Below, piece after piece: positions 16,622 through 31,093 of a stretch of DNA of 45,070 nucleotides. Position 1 is the stretch's first letter. Every line of letters starts with the position of its first letter. Position numbers and translations under genes: made by a program. This DNA comes from an uncultured Christensenella sp. (lineage in GTDB: Bacteria; Bacillota; Clostridia; Christensenellales; UBA3700). The stretch spans positions 1 through 45,070 of the forward strand of contig CASEHD010000020.1 in assembly GCA_949287655.1 (NCBI GenBank). The letters are read 5' to 3'. The notes beneath the pieces were generated by a model, which saw nothing but the letters and a program-made list of their open reading frames with translations, was not told where the DNA came from and did no database searches.

Positions 16622-19486
16622 TCAATTGCCTTTATAATAATTTCCGCTTCTTCCGCAGCAGTTTTTATATTTCTTGCCGCTGCCGCACGGACAAGGCTCG
16701 TTGGGTCCCGGCTGTTTTTCCTTGCGTACCGTTTCCACCTTCGGCTTAGCCTTCTTTTTGCCCGACACGCCCAGGATCTGCGCTTCGTCGTGCCTTTCGA
16801 CCGTCTGCATATCCGCGTTGGGGTGAGCTTCCTGCGCCTGCGGTCTTACGGTGATCTCTATCTTCATTATCACCTTTACGACATCGCTCTGAATGTTCTC
16901 GACCATCTCGTCGAACATATCGAAGCCCTCTTTGCGGTAGACGAGTACCGGGTCTCTCTGCCCGTAAGAGACGAGGCTTATACCCTGGCGCAGCTCTTCC
17001 ATCGCGGAAATGTGCTCCGTCCAGCGGTTGTCGACCGCGCGCAGAAGCACGTCTCTTTCAAGCTGATCGACGGGTACGCCCGCTTCCTTGAATTTTTCGA
17101 TCCTCTCTTCGAAGACCCTCTCCGCTTCCGCGGTGACCGCATTGATGAAGGAGTCTCTGTCGTCGTGAGATTCGACGAATTCTTCTGAAACAAACGCTGC
17201 GCCTTTGGGGAGAACGGCGGATTCCAGCTCTTTGTTGAACGCGTCGTAATCCCACTGCGTGTAGTCAGCCTTGCTGTTCAGATACGGATCGCACACCTTT
17301 GCCACGACCTCTCTTATCATCGCCTTTATCTGCTCGTGGACGTCGAGTTCGTCCAGCACGATGCGGCGCTGTTCGTAAATTATTTCTCTCTGCTTGTTCA
17401 GCACGTCGTCGTAACTCAAAACGTGCTTTCTTATCGAGAAGTTCCTGTCCTCGACCTTAGCCTGCGCATGCTCGACCTGATTGGTCAGCATTTTGGACTC
17501 TATGACCATATTCTCGTCGCCGCCGCTGAGTTTGACGATAATATTTTTCAGCATATCTCCGCCGAATATCCTCAGAAGATCATCGTCCGCCGCGATATAG
17601 AATACCGAAGACCCCGGGTCTCCCTGACGACCGCTGCGGCCGCGCAGCTGGTTGTCTATACGGCGCGATTCGTGCCTTTCGGTGCCGATTATCCTGAGAC
17701 CGCCCAAGGCGACGACCTCTTCTTTTTCCTTATCAGTATCCTTCTTGAACAGGTCGTAGTATTTCTTGTAATCGTCTCTCGCCTTAAGTATCTCTTCGTC
17801 CGTTGTGTGAGCGTGAGAAGTCGCCTGCTCGACGATATCGTGCCGATACCCCTCTGAGCCCAGTTTCTTTTTCGCAAGGAAATCCGGGTTGCCGCCCAGC
17901 ATGATATCTGTGCCGCGTCCTGCCATGTTGGTCGCGATCGTGACCGCGCCCAGCTTGCCTGCCTGCGCGACGATCTCTGCTTCGAGAGCGTGATTTTTCG
18001 CGTTCAGCACGGTATGCGGTATCCTGTTCTTTTTAAGAAGGTCGCTGAGCTCTTCGCTCCTTTCGACGCTTATCGTACCGACGAGCACGGGCTGTCTGCG
18101 TTCGTAACAGCTCTTTATATCCTCGACGATCGCGTTGAGTTTCGCCTTGTGAGTGACGTAAAGTCTGTCCGGCTCGTCCTTTCTTATCATCGGCTTGTTG
18201 GTCGGAATGACCACGACGTCGAGTTTGTATATCGTCTCAAACTCGTTTTCTTCCGTCTTTGCGGTACCGGTCATACCCGACAATTTTTTGTAAAGTCTGA
18301 AGAAATTCTGATATGTGATGGACGCGAGCGTTTTGTCCTCTGCCTTTATCTGCACCCTTTCCTTAGCTTCGATAGCCTGATGCAGACCGTTGCTGAAACG
18401 GCGGCCTATCATCTGACGTCCGGTAAATTCGTCGACGATTATTACCTCGCCGTCCACGACGATATAGTTGACCTCGCGCTTCATCGTCACGTGAGCGCGC
18501 AGCGCGTTGTCGATATAATGCTTCGTCTTCTGGTTGACAAAATCGGACAGATCTTCTATGCCGTAAAACTCTTCGGCTTTTGCGGAGCCGTTTTCGTTCA
18601 GATAGACCGTCTTGTTCTTTTCGCCGACCTCGTAATCGCCGGTATGTTCGCAGACCGCGCCGCATTTGGCGCAATACACGGTCTTTCCGCATTTTTCTAT
18701 CCACTCTTCGCTCTGTTCTTCTCCGCACTCCGGGCAGATATACTTGGCGGGCTCGAGAGTACGGACGAATTTGTCCGCTTTGATATACGGCTCGCTGCTC
18801 GTCTGACCTCTGCCGCTTATGATGAGCGGGGTGCGCGCTTCGTCGATGAGGATGCTGTCCACCTCGTCGACTATCGCGAAAGTCAACGGGCGCTGCACCC
18901 TGTCCTCCGCCTTTATGACCATATTGTCGCGCAGGTAGTCGAACCCCAGCTCGCTGTTGGTCGTATACATGACGTCGCAATTGTATGCCGCGCGTTTTTC
19001 AGCCTTTTTCATACTGCGAAGGTTGCAGCTGACCGTAAGCCCGAGGAAACGGAACACTTTGCCCATCCAGTCGCAATGGTACTTCGCGAGATATTCGTTT
19101 ACCGTGACGATATGCATACCTTCTCCGGTAAGCGCGTTCAGGTATGCGGGAAGAGTCGCGACGAGGGTCTTGCCTTCGCCCGTCTTCATTTCTGCGATCC
19201 TGCCCTGATGCAATACTATACCGCCGATTATCTGGACGTAAAAATGTTTCATTCCCAGCACGCGCCAACTCGCCTCTCTGACGGTTGCAAACGCTTCGGG
19301 AAGGAGGTCGTCCAGTTTTTCGCCCGCAGCGTATCTTTCCTTATACCGCTGCGTGCACGCAACGAGTTCCTCGTCCGTCATCGCCTGAAATTTAGGTTCA
19401 AGAGCGACGACTTTGTCCGCGGTCTTTTTTAGTTTATTAAGCTCCCTGGCGTCCTTGGAGCCGAACAATGCCGATAAAATACCCAT
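16622..19486 (-). CDS. secA: Preprotein translocase ATPase SecA with an extra zinc ribbon
   Basis: 954 aa from MGILSALFG (a GAGGC site precedes it; an upstream in-frame start lies at the predicted transcription start). SecA drives proteins through SecYEG. Walker A MKTGEGKT near 100-107, [14 protein letters not shown] near 207, then [28 protein letters not shown], and the second-motor-domain block [24 protein letters not shown] in family terms (here GTERHESRR). The C-terminal SEC-C zinc motif [13 protein letters not shown] binds SecB/ribosome in other species. Odd: between about 247 and 281, in the preprotein cross-linking domain, there is an inserted CPEC...CAKC zinc ribbon that the E. coli and Bacillus proteins lack. 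First gene of secA-prfB-(tsaD). Confidence 0.96.
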   Translation of the reverse strand: [954 protein letters not shown]

Positions 19487-19540
19487 AAATGCCTCATTTA
19501 ACGTCGCGACCCGTCTTTTTGCGGTCCGCAACACTTATTT

Positions 19541-19569
19541 ATATTATCATAACGCGCGCGACCCGTCAA
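19541..19569 (-). promoter_or_regulatory. Sigma-A promoter of secA
   Basis: Minus-strand TTGACG (19564-19569), 17-bp spacer, TAATAT (19541-19546). Start near 19534, about 48 bases before the ATG. Confidence 0.8.
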
Positions 19570-19640
19570 GCGTATGAAAAGCCGCTGTAAAGCAGGCCGA
19601 ACGCGTATTTTGTAGCATTATATCGTCTTTTGTATAAATG

Positions 19641-19671
19641 AAGATGAAAAAACGGCGTTTCAGCCGTTTTT
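19641..19671 (-). terminator. Terminator of recD2, overlapping its stop codon
   Basis: 9-bp stem (19648-19656 with 19663-19671); the recD2 TGA (19660-19662) lies in the loop, and a T-run follows on the minus strand. Confidence 0.85.
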
Positions 19672-21870
19672 GCGCTTATATGCGTCCTTTATGAAATCCG
19701 AAAGCAAGCTGTAACGCTTTGCCGTGTAGTTGTTCTTAACCATTTTTTCTATGTTTTCGGTCGCGCCGACGAGGACGACCATGTTCTTCGCGCGGGTCAC
19801 CGCGGTGTAAAGCAGATTGCGCGTAAGTATCATATAATTGCCGCCGGTAACCGCGATTATCACGACCGGAAACTCGCTGCCCTGCGACTTATGCACGGAT
19901 ATCGCGTACGCAAGCGTGAGCTCGTCGAAATCGCCCTGCCCGTATCTGACGCGCTTTCCGTCGTCGAACGCGACGGTCAGCGAAACTTCCTTTTCGTCCA
20001 CCTCTTCGATATAGCCGATATCTCCGTTGAAAACGCCTGTGCCCGTCGTCAGGTCGTCGGGGTTCTGCCATTCCAGCTGATAGTCGTTGACCGTGTGCAT
20101 CACCTTGTCGCCCTTTCTGAAAATGCGGTTGCCGACCTGAAGCTGCGGCTTTCCGCCGAACGGGTTGAGCGTCTCCTGCAAACGTATATTCATGTTTTCT
20201 ACGCCGATTATCCCCTTTTTCATCGGACAAAGCACCTGTATGTCGCGCGAAGTCACGCCCGCGTAAGACGGGATACGCCTTGCAACCATGTCCGTTATCG
20301 TATTCAGCGCGGCTGTCGCGTCCGCTTTATTGTCCACGAAAAAGTCCTTGCACTTGTTGTCGATGATCGGCATAAGCCCCTTGTTTATCCTGTGCGCGTT
20401 GGTCACGATATAACTGCCCTCTCCCTGACGGTAGATGTGCGTGAGATAATTTACGGGCACGATCCCACATGATATCACGTCCGCAAGCACGTTGCCCGCG
20501 CCGACGGAAGGAAGCTGATCCTTATCGCCGATCATTATCAGCCTGCCGCCGTATTTTATCGACTTTATCAGCGCGTTGAACACGTATTCGTCGCACATAC
20601 TTACTTCGTCGACTATCACGACGTCCTGTTCCAGCTTCGTGTTTTCGTTGAAAGTAAAATGCCCTTTTCCGCCCGTGAAATCCAGGTCGAGAAGCCTGTG
20701 TATCGTCTTGGCTTCGAGCCCGGTGGCTTCAGAAAGTCTTTTTGCCGCTCTTCCCGTCGGCGCGCAAAGACAGACAGAAAAATTGCGCGCTTTGAATATC
20801 TCTATTATGCACCTTATTATCGTCGTCTTACCCGTGCCCGGACCGCCCGTGATGACGTTCACACCGCAATCAAGACAGCTTTTTATCGCCGCGCGCTGGC
20901 TTTCGTGCAGCTTTATTCCTATCGTCTTTTCGTACTCGTCGAGGTCGTTGTCAATGTTAAGCGTAAGAGACACGCCTCCCGCAAGACTTACGATATGCGC
21001 CGCTATAGACTGCTCGCATACGTAATTTCTCGCGTGCATCACGATCTCTCTGCCCTCCTTTTCAAGCCTTACGACCTTGCCTTCGACCTCGCAGTCGCAG
21101 AGAGCCTCGTTTATCAGTTCCTCTACGTTTTCGTCGTCGAGAGAGAGAAGTTTATCCGTTTCGTTTATAAGTTCGGTCGCCGGAAGATAGGTGTGACCGT
21201 TCTTGTCCATCGCGTCTTTAAGGATATAGACCAACGCCGCGCTTATCCTGAATTTGCTGTTCGCGGGTATGCCGGTAAGTTTGGCTATCTTGTCCGCCGT
21301 TATGAAACCTATCCCGTCCACGTCGTCGACGAGCCTGTACGGGTTTTGTTCGATTATCCGCCTTGTCGACGCTTCGTACGCCTTGTAAATTCTGAGCGCG
21401 GTGTTGAGAGGCACGCCGTAACCTTGCAGATAGACTATCGTCTCCTGCATTTCACGCAGCGACATATACGTTTCGCTTATCGCCATCGCTTTTTTGACAG
21501 AAACGCCCTTGACTTCGGCGAGCCGCGCGGGGTCGGTCTCTATTATATTCAGCGCGTTTTCGCCGAATTTCTCGACGATCGCATAAGCGGTGACCTCTCC
21601 GATCCCCTTGAAAAGTCCGCTGGAAAGATACTTGAACACCGCGTCTTTGGTCGTCGGCGGCTTTACAGTGACGGATTCTACCGCGAATTGTTCGCCGAAC
21701 TTTGAGTTGTTGACCCATTCGCCTTCGACCTCTACGATCTCGCCCGCTGTAACGGGAGGAAAAATACCGACGGCGGTGCAAGGCATCGGTTTTACGTCAA
21801 GCCATACCACGCTGTAACCGTTTTCGATATTTCTGTAAACTATTTCGAGTATCGTTTCGCTGAGTTTCAT
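19660..21870 (-). CDS. recD2: RecD2-type ATP-dependent DNA helicase
   Basis: 736 aa. RecD2 is a 5'-3' superfamily 1B helicase in DNA repair that works without RecBC. N-terminal OB-like part (about 1-75), helix-hairpin-helix region with SGLFKGIGEVTA and VKGVSVKKA (about 83-130), Walker A GGPGTGKTT at about 342-350, VIVDEVSM (Walker B), GDKDQLPSVGAG, and the C-terminal UvrD-like part with LAYAISVHKSQGSEF and LLYTAVTRAK. Length and order fit the family. GGAGAG precedes the ATG. Upstream (21871-22081) a TATAAT at 22039-22044 with a poor -35 is the likely promoter, giving a long leader of about 160 bases. Confidence 0.93.
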   Translation of the reverse strand: MKLSETILEIVYRNIENGYSVVWLDVKPMPCTAVGIFPPVTAGEIVEVEGEWVNNSKFGEQFAVESVTVKPPTTKDAVFKYLSSGLFKGIGEVTAYAIVEKFGENALNIIETDPARLAEVKGVSVKKAMAISETYMSLREMQETIVYLQGYGVPLNTALRIYKAYEASTRRIIEQNPYRLVDDVDGIGFITADKIAKLTGIPANSKFRISAALVYILKDAMDKNGHTYLPATELINETDKLLSLDDENVEELINEALCDCEVEGKVVRLEKEGREIVMHARNYVCEQSIAAHIVSLAGGVSLTLNIDNDLDEYEKTIGIKLHESQRAAIKSCLDCGVNVITGGPGTGKTTIIRCIIEIFKARNFSVCLCAPTGRAAKRLSEATGLEAKTIHRLLDLDFTGGKGHFTFNENTKLEQDVVIVDEVSMCDEYVFNALIKSIKYGGRLIMIGDKDQLPSVGAGNVLADVISCGIVPVNYLTHIYRQGEGSYIVTNAHRINKGLMPIIDNKCKDFFVDNKADATAALNTITDMVARRIPSYAGVTSRDIQVLCPMKKGIIGVENMNIRLQETLNPFGGKPQLQVGNRIFRKGDKVMHTVNDYQLEWQNPDDLTTGTGVFNGDIGYIEEVDEKEVSLTVAFDDGKRVRYGQGDFDELTLAYAISVHKSQGSEFPVVIIAVTGGNYMILTRNLLYTAVTRAKNMVVLVGATENIEKMVKNNYTAKRYSLLSDFIKDAYKRKNG

Positions 21871-22081
21871 ATCTCTCCGTAAATTTTTATCGCTTGTCGC
21901 GTTTAAACCTTATTCAGCCTTTAAAACGCCGCTTTTTGCCACAAAGCGCCTTTTCACGTCTTTTTCCCGGGAAGTATTTTCGCGCCGTCCGCCGGCTTAA
22001 AAACCGAGAGCGGCAACGTAAAACGTCGTCGCTCTTTAATTATAACTCAATCCGTAAGATTTTGACAGTAAATTTCAGCCG

Positions 22082-23269
22082 TCAGATATATTTTTTTACA
22101 GCCGCTTTCAGCGCGTCGGTCTTATCCGTCTTTTCCCACCTGAAACCTGCGTCTTCTCTGCCGAAATGACCGTAGTTGGTGGTCTTTGCGAACTGCGGTT
22201 TTCTCAGGTCGAGGATGTCGATTATCGCCTGCGGGCGCAAGTCGAAAACGTCGGCGACCGCCTTTGCGATCACTTCGTCGTCGTACTTACCTGTACCGAA
22301 CGTGTTTATCTGCACCGCGACCGGTTTAGCGACGCCGATAGCGTATGCGATATCCAGCTGGCATTTATCCGCGAGACCCGCCGCGACGACGTTCTTGCAT
22401 ACGTAGCGCGCCATATAGCACGCGCTTCTGTCGACCTTTGTGCTGTCCTTGCCGCTGAACGCGCCGCCACCGTGCGGACAATATCCGCCGTAGCTGTCGA
22501 CGATAATCTTTCTGCCGGTAAGGCCGCTGTCTCCGTGCGGTCCGCCGATGACGAACCTGCCGGTCGGATTTATGAAATACTTCGTGTTTCCGTCTGTAAG
22601 TCCCGCGGGAATAACGGCGTCTATCACATGCTTTTTAACGTCCTTTCTGAGCGTGTCGATGTCGACGTCGCCGCTGTGCTGGGTCGATACGACGACGGCC
22701 TCTATCCTTGCGACCTTATCGTCGCGATACTCCACCGTGACCTGCGCCTTGCCGTCCGGTCTCAGATAACCGATAACGCCCTGTTTTCTGACCTCTGAAA
22801 GCCTTTTGGTCAGCGCGTGCGCGTAGGTTATCGCGGCGGGCATAAGCTGAGGGGTCTCGTTGCACGCGAAACCGAACACCATGCCCTGGTCTCCTGCGCC
22901 TATCTTGTCGTAACTGTCGCCGGTGACTTTGCTTTCCACACTACTGTCGACGCCCATCGCGATGTCGGCGGACTGCTTGTCGAGGCGTATCATCACCTCG
23001 CATTTGTTGCCGTCAAAGCCCTTTTCCTCATCGTCGTAGCCGATCTCGAGAACGGCTTTTCTCGCTATTTTCTCATAGTCGACCTTTGCGGACGAAGTGA
23101 TCTCTCCCGTTATCAGCGCAAAACCGGTATTGCAGCAGGTCTCCACCGCCACGCGGCTCATCGGGTCCTGTTCAAGAAGAGCGTCGAGCACGCTGTCCGA
23201 TATCTTGTCGCAGACCTTGTCGGGATGTCCTTCGGTCACGCTTTCGCTTGTAAACAATCTCTTTTTCAT
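22082..23269 (-). CDS. metK: S-adenosylmethionine synthase
   Basis: 395 aa. Makes SAM from methionine and ATP. Marks: [13 protein letters not shown] at the N-terminus, [12 protein letters not shown], the signature [16 protein letters not shown], and NTFGTGK near the C-terminus. The start at 23269 follows ACGGAGAGA; a longer start at 23317 would lie inside the riboswitch terminator. Expression is controlled by the S-box riboswitch directly upstream: high SAM should stop transcription. No clear terminator follows the gene. Confidence 0.97.
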   Translation of the reverse strand: MKKRLFTSESVTEGHPDKVCDKISDSVLDALLEQDPMSRVAVETCCNTGFALITGEITSSAKVDYEKIARKAVLEIGYDDEEKGFDGNKCEVMIRLDKQSADIAMGVDSSVESKVTGDSYDKIGAGDQGMVFGFACNETPQLMPAAITYAHALTKRLSEVRKQGVIGYLRPDGKAQVTVEYRDDKVARIEAVVVSTQHSGDVDIDTLRKDVKKHVIDAVIPAGLTDGNTKYFINPTGRFVIGGPHGDSGLTGRKIIVDSYGGYCPHGGGAFSGKDSTKVDRSACYMARYVCKNVVAAGLADKCQLDIAYAIGVAKPVAVQINTFGTGKYDDEVIAKAVADVFDLRPQAIIDILDLRKPQFAKTTNYGHFGREDAGFRWEKTDKTDALKAAVKKYI

Positions 23270-23282
23270 TTTGTCTCTCCGT

Positions 23283-23318
23283 AAAAAATTTGCGGCGCTC
23301 AAAAGACAGCGCCGCAAA
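23283..23318 (-). terminator. Riboswitch expression-platform terminator before metK
   Basis: Perfect 11-bp stem TTTGCGGCGCT/AGCGCCGCAAA (23289-23299 with 23308-23318), 8-nt loop, then six T on the minus strand. It ends immediately before the metK ribosome binding site. Confidence 0.92.
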
Positions 23319-23324
23319 CGGTGA

Positions 23325-23420
23325 TTCTATCTTTCAAGTAGATCTTGCGGAATTTAGCACCCGGCTTAGTCGGGTTGCTGTGCGATCTCAAGGTCCGTCC
23401 CTCCCGCACTCTTCATAGAA
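23325..23420 (-). ncRNA. SAM-I (S-box) riboswitch aptamer
   Basis: Read on the minus strand: P1 strand TTCTAT, AAGAG, GGGAGGGAC, the AGCAACC core, a CCGACTAAGCCGG stem, GGTGCTAAATTCC, and CTTGAAAGATAG closing P1. These are the S-box landmarks in the right order (family AAGAG, GGAGGGA, GGCAACC, GGTGC, AATTCC, GAAAGATGAG). An OFF terminator and metK follow directly. Confidence 0.88.
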
Positions 23421-23446
23421 TACTTTTTATTAAGTTGTGCTTGATC

Positions 23447-27019
<3,573 letters not shown>

Positions 27020-27030
27020 ACACTACCTCC

Positions 27031-30000
27031 TTATTCGTTGTCGTCGTCAGACGAATTGAACAGATCGCCGTCGTCGCCGTCACCCATATCGTCGAACAGG
27101 CTGGCTTCGCCGAACAACGAGGACTCGCCTCCGAGACCGAACACGTCCTCTTCCTCTCCGGACGACAGATCGAATGCGTCGACCTCGTCGAGCTCCTGCT
27201 CTTTTTCGGGAACGTAATCGATATCCTCGTCCACGTTCTCTCTGAGACCGATCTCTTCTTTATTCTCGTTAAGCACTTTGACGTCGAGCGCGAGACCCTG
27301 GAATTCCTTGATAAGTACTTTGAAAGATTCCGGAGTGCCGGGTTCGCTTATCGTGCTGCCCTTTACTATCGACTCGTAAGTCTTGACACGTCCTACGACG
27401 TCGTCCGACTTGACGGTCAGTATCTCCTGCAGAATATGCGACGCGCCGTAAGCTTCGAGCGCCCACACTTCCATTTCGCCGAATCTCTGTCCGCCAAACT
27501 GCGCTTTACCGCCCAGAGGCTGCTGCGTGACAAGGCTGTACGGACCGGTCGAACGCGCGTGGATCTTATCGTCGACAAGGTGGATGAGCTTGAGCATATA
27601 CATATAGCCGACCGTGACCGGGTTTTCGAACTTCTCGCCCGTTCTGCCGTCGAACAGCTCCATCTTGCCGCTTGCGGGCAGGTTGTTTTCAGCGAACAGC
27701 TCTTTTATATCGGACTCTTTCGCGCCGTCGAAGACGGGGGTCGCTATCTTCCAGTCGAGCAATTTCGCTACGAAGCCGAGGTGGACCTCAAAGACCTGAC
27801 CGATATTCATACGCGAAGGAACGCCCATCGGGTTCAGCACTATCTGAAGCGGTGTGCCGTCTGCCATGAAAGGCATATCCTCTTTGGGAAGGACTCTGGA
27901 AACGACGCCTTTGTTACCGTGGCGTCCCGCCATCTTGTCTCCCACGCCCAGCTTACGCTTCTGCGCGATATAGACTCTGACGACCTTTGTAACGCCCGGG
28001 GGCAGTTCGTCCTTGTTCTCTCTGGTGAACACTTTTACGTCGACGACGATACCGCTCTGTCCGTGAGGAACTTTGAGGGAGGTATCTCTGACTTCTCTTG
28101 CCTTTTCGCCGAAGATCGCTCTTAAAAGTCTCTCTTCGGGGGTCAGCTCCGTCTCGCCCTTCGGGGTGACTCTGCCGACCAGGATGTCGCCGCTGTGGAC
28201 TTCTGCGCCGACCATGATTATGCCGTCGTCGTCGAGGTATTTGAGCGCGTCGTCGCTCAGGTTGGGGATATCGCGGGTTATCTGCTCTTCGCCCAGTCTG
28301 GTGTCGCGGCTCTCTATCTCGTATTCTTCTATATGGATAGAAGTAAATACGTCGTCTTTGACCAGCTCTTCGCTGATGAGGATAGCGTCCTCGTAGTTGT
28401 AACCTTCCCAGCTCATATAGCCGATAAGGATGTTTCTGCCCAGAGAAAGCTCTCCGTTATCCGTGGAAGGACCGTCTGCGAGCACCATGCCCTTTACGAC
28501 CTTCTGACCCACGTTTACGATGGGCTTCTGGTTGATGCAGGTGCCGTTGTTGGATCTTTCGAATTTCTGCAGCTTGTAGACGTCCACGTCGCCGTCGCCT
28601 CTTTCGACGACGATCTTCATAGCGTCCATGCTCTTTACAAAGCCGTCGTTCTTCGCGATGACCATGACGCCGGAATCGTAAGCTATCTTATGTTCCATGC
28701 CGGTGGCGATGATAGGAGCCTGCGGGCGCAGGAGCGGAACCGCCTGACGTTGCATGTTTGAGCCCATCAGCGCACGCGACGTATCGTCGTTTTCGAGGAA
28801 CGGAACGAGGGACGCCGCAACGGATACCAGCTGCTTGGGCGACACGTCCATATAGTCTACGGTACGCTTGTCCACCGCGCGGATATCCTCTCTTATACGG
28901 CAGGTAACGCGGTCTTCGACAAATCTGCTGTTTTCGTCGAGCGGGGTGTTAGCCTGTGCGACGACGTACTTATCCTCTTCGTCCGCCTGCAGATAATCGA
29001 CGTGGTCGGTGACTACGATATCGGTTATCTCGCCGTTTTCATCGTAAGTCCTCTGCACCCTGCGGTAAGGAGCTTCGATAAAGCCGTACTCGTTTACTCT
29101 CGCATATGTCGCGAGCGAAGAGATAAGACCGATGTTCTGACCTTCCGGGGTTTCTATCGGGCACAGACGGCCGTAGTGCGAATAGTTGACGTCGCGGACT
29201 TCGAAGCTGGCGCGTTCTCTGTTGAGACCGCCGGGACCGAGCGCGGACAACTTTCTCTTGTGCGTAAGTTCCGCTATCGGGTTGTGGTGATCCATAAACT
29301 GCGACAGCTGAGAACTTCCGAAGAATTCTTTTATAACGCTGGTGACGGGCTTTATGTTGATGAAGGACTGCGCCTTGTGTTCGCCCGCGTCCTGCGTGAT
29401 GGACATACGTTCTTTGATGACTCTGTCCAGTCTCGCCATACCGATGCGCAGCTGATTTTGCAGCAGCTCGCCGACAGATCTTACTCTGCGGTTTGCAAGG
29501 TGGTCGATGTTGTCGGTAACGCCGAAGCCGTGTACGAGACCCAGGTTGTAGCATACCGACGAGATGATGTCGTCAATGGTAATATGCTTGATGACGAGGT
29601 TGTCCTTATTCGATCTGATGAGAGCCTTGAATTCGTCGTCCGACATATTCTGCTCTTCTTTGATTTTGAGCAGATTCTTGAGTTCGGGCAGATAAACCTT
29701 TTCGAGAATGCCGAGCGACCTGGGATCGCACTCGTCCTTATTCCAGCCGAGGTAAGCCGCCATATCTACGGTGTTGTTGCCGGTCAGTTTGAATTCCTTG
29801 CCGTCCGCCGTAGCGATATATGCGACGTTTACGCCCGCGTTCTGGATCTCTTCCGCCTTTTCGGGAGAAACGGTTTCGCCCGCGGCGGCGAGTATTTCGC
29901 CGTCCTCGGTCACGACGTCTCTCGTGAGCTTCTGATTTTCAAGTCTTAAAGCTATCGACAGCTTCTTGTTGACCTTATATCTGCCGACGCGCATAAGGTC

Positions 30001-30804
30001 GTACTTACGCGAATCGTAGAAAGTGCTTCTGATAAGTTGGGTAACGCCGTCCATCGTGGGGATCTCGCCCGGCTTCATTTTTCTGTAAAGCTCTATCTTC
30101 GCGTCGTCCTCGTTTCTTGCGTTGCCGTCCTTCGCGATCGTGGCTTTGAGCATCTCCTCTTCGCCGAACAGTTCGTACAGCTGTTCGTCGGTGCCGAAGC
30201 CGAGAGCGCGCATAAGTACGCTTGCGGTGACCTTGCGGGTGCGGTCTACGCTTACCCACAGTATGCCGTTGGCGTCCTGCTTGAATTCAAGCCATGCGCC
30301 TCTGTTGGGCATAACGGTCGTCTCATATCTCGGGGTGCCCGACCTGTCGAGCGTGAACGTGCTGTAAACGCCCGGGCTTCTGACCAGCTGGCTGACGATG
30401 ACTCTTTCCGCGCCGTTGATGATAAAGCTTCCGTTTTCCGTCATCAGCGGGAAATCGCCCATGAAGACCTCTTCGACGGTAGCTTCGCCGGTGTCGTTGT
30501 GAACGAGTCTTACCTTTACTTTGAGCGGTAAAGCGTAAGTGGCGTCGCGGTCCTTGCACTCCTTAATGTCGTACTTGGGCTTTCCTTCCAGCGAGAATCC
30601 GAGGAACTGAAGTTCCATTCTTCCGGCAAAGTCCACGACGGGCGAAAAGTCGTCGAGAACTTCCTGAATGCCTTCGGTAATGAACTGCTGATAGGAGTCC
30701 TTTTGCAAAGCGATCAGATACGGAATGTCGAGAGTGTCTTTGATCGTAGCAAAGCTCAGTCTTTCGGTATTGCCGTACTTAACCTTGTGAATGTGTTGAG
30801 GCAT
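27031..30804 (-). CDS. rpoB: RNA polymerase beta subunit
   Basis: 1257 aa. The rifampicin region reads [31 protein letters not shown] across its length with the usual sensitive-type residues. Other core parts: [23 protein letters not shown], and [15 protein letters not shown] (active site). The C-terminus is an acidic tail (about 1200-1257, [10 protein letters not shown] type) longer than in E. coli. GGAGGG precedes the ATG. Two tandem promoters lie upstream. The genes normally just before it (rplJ-rplL) are about 22 kb away on the other side of the block. Confidence 0.98.
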   Translation of the reverse strand: MPQHIHKVKYGNTERLSFATIKDTLDIPYLIALQKDSYQQFITEGIQEVLDDFSPVVDFAGRMELQFLGFSLEGKPKYDIKECKDRDATYALPLKVKVRLVHNDTGEATVEEVFMGDFPLMTENGSFIINGAERVIVSQLVRSPGVYSTFTLDRSGTPRYETTVMPNRGAWLEFKQDANGILWVSVDRTRKVTASVLMRALGFGTDEQLYELFGEEEMLKATIAKDGNARNEDDAKIELYRKMKPGEIPTMDGVTQLIRSTFYDSRKYDLMRVGRYKVNKKLSIALRLENQKLTRDVVTEDGEILAAAGETVSPEKAEEIQNAGVNVAYIATADGKEFKLTGNNTVDMAAYLGWNKDECDPRSLGILEKVYLPELKNLLKIKEEQNMSDDEFKALIRSNKDNLVIKHITIDDIISSVCYNLGLVHGFGVTDNIDHLANRRVRSVGELLQNQLRIGMARLDRVIKERMSITQDAGEHKAQSFINIKPVTSVIKEFFGSSQLSQFMDHHNPIAELTHKRKLSALGPGGLNRERASFEVRDVNYSHYGRLCPIETPEGQNIGLISSLATYARVNEYGFIEAPYRRVQRTYDENGEITDIVVTDHVDYLQADEEDKYVVAQANTPLDENSRFVEDRVTCRIREDIRAVDKRTVDYMDVSPKQLVSVAASLVPFLENDDTSRALMGSNMQRQAVPLLRPQAPIIATGMEHKIAYDSGVMVIAKNDGFVKSMDAMKIVVERGDGDVDVYKLQKFERSNNGTCINQKPIVNVGQKVVKGMVLADGPSTDNGELSLGRNILIGYMSWEGYNYEDAILISEELVKDDVFTSIHIEEYEIESRDTRLGEEQITRDIPNLSDDALKYLDDDGIIMVGAEVHSGDILVGRVTPKGETELTPEERLLRAIFGEKAREVRDTSLKVPHGQSGIVVDVKVFTRENKDELPPGVTKVVRVYIAQKRKLGVGDKMAGRHGNKGVVSRVLPKEDMPFMADGTPLQIVLNPMGVPSRMNIGQVFEVHLGFVAKLLDWKIATPVFDGAKESDIKELFAENNLPASGKMELFDGRTGEKFENPVTVGYMYMLKLIHLVDDKIHARSTGPYSLVTQQPLGGKAQFGGQRFGEMEVWALEAYGASHILQEILTVKSDDVVGRVKTYESIVKGSTISEPGTPESFKVLIKEFQGLALDVKVLNENKEEIGLRENVDEDIDYVPEKEQELDEVDAFDLSSGEEEDVFGLGGESSLFGEASLFDDMGDGDDGDLFNSSDDDNE

Positions 30805-30943
30805 TATAAACCCTCCTTAAAATTTTTCCGACTGAAACGCGCGTATATAAAAACGCGAAAATGCCCCTTACCCGACATCTCTTCTTTTCCGTCGGCGGGG
30901 ATCGAATGCTATTTTCTCATTTTACATACTAACGCAAATATAC

Positions 30944-30972
30944 ATTATAAGGAAAACTTCCAACCGTGTCAA
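30944..30972 (-). promoter_or_regulatory. Proximal rpoBC promoter (P2) with -35 inside a palindrome
   Basis: Minus-strand TTGACA (30967-30972), 17-bp spacer, TATAAT (30944-30949). The -35 box lies in the perfect dyad AACCGT-TGAC-ACGGTT (30962-30977), which could be an operator or an RNA hairpin in transcripts from P1. Confidence 0.9.
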
Positions 30973-30994
30973 CGGTTTTTTGAAAAATAATTTT

Positions 30995-31021
30995 AAAAAA
31001 TTTGTGCCTGCGCTTTGGCAC
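30995..31021 (-). terminator. Hairpin plus T-run between the two rpoBC promoters
   Basis: GTGCC/GGCAC (31004-31008 with 31017-31021) followed on the minus strand by AAATTTTTT. It could attenuate transcripts from P1. Confidence 0.5.
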
Positions 31022-31027
31022 GTTCAC

Positions 31028-31056
31028 ATTATATACCGCTTTTACCGTCTTGTCAA
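31028..31056 (-). promoter_or_regulatory. Distal rpoBC promoter (P1)
   Basis: Minus-strand TTGACA (31051-31056), 17-bp spacer, TATAAT (31028-31033), a consensus promoter. Confidence 0.9.
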
Positions 31057-31093
31057 TACCTGATTTCAGACATTTTATCCGCCTTACCCTTAC

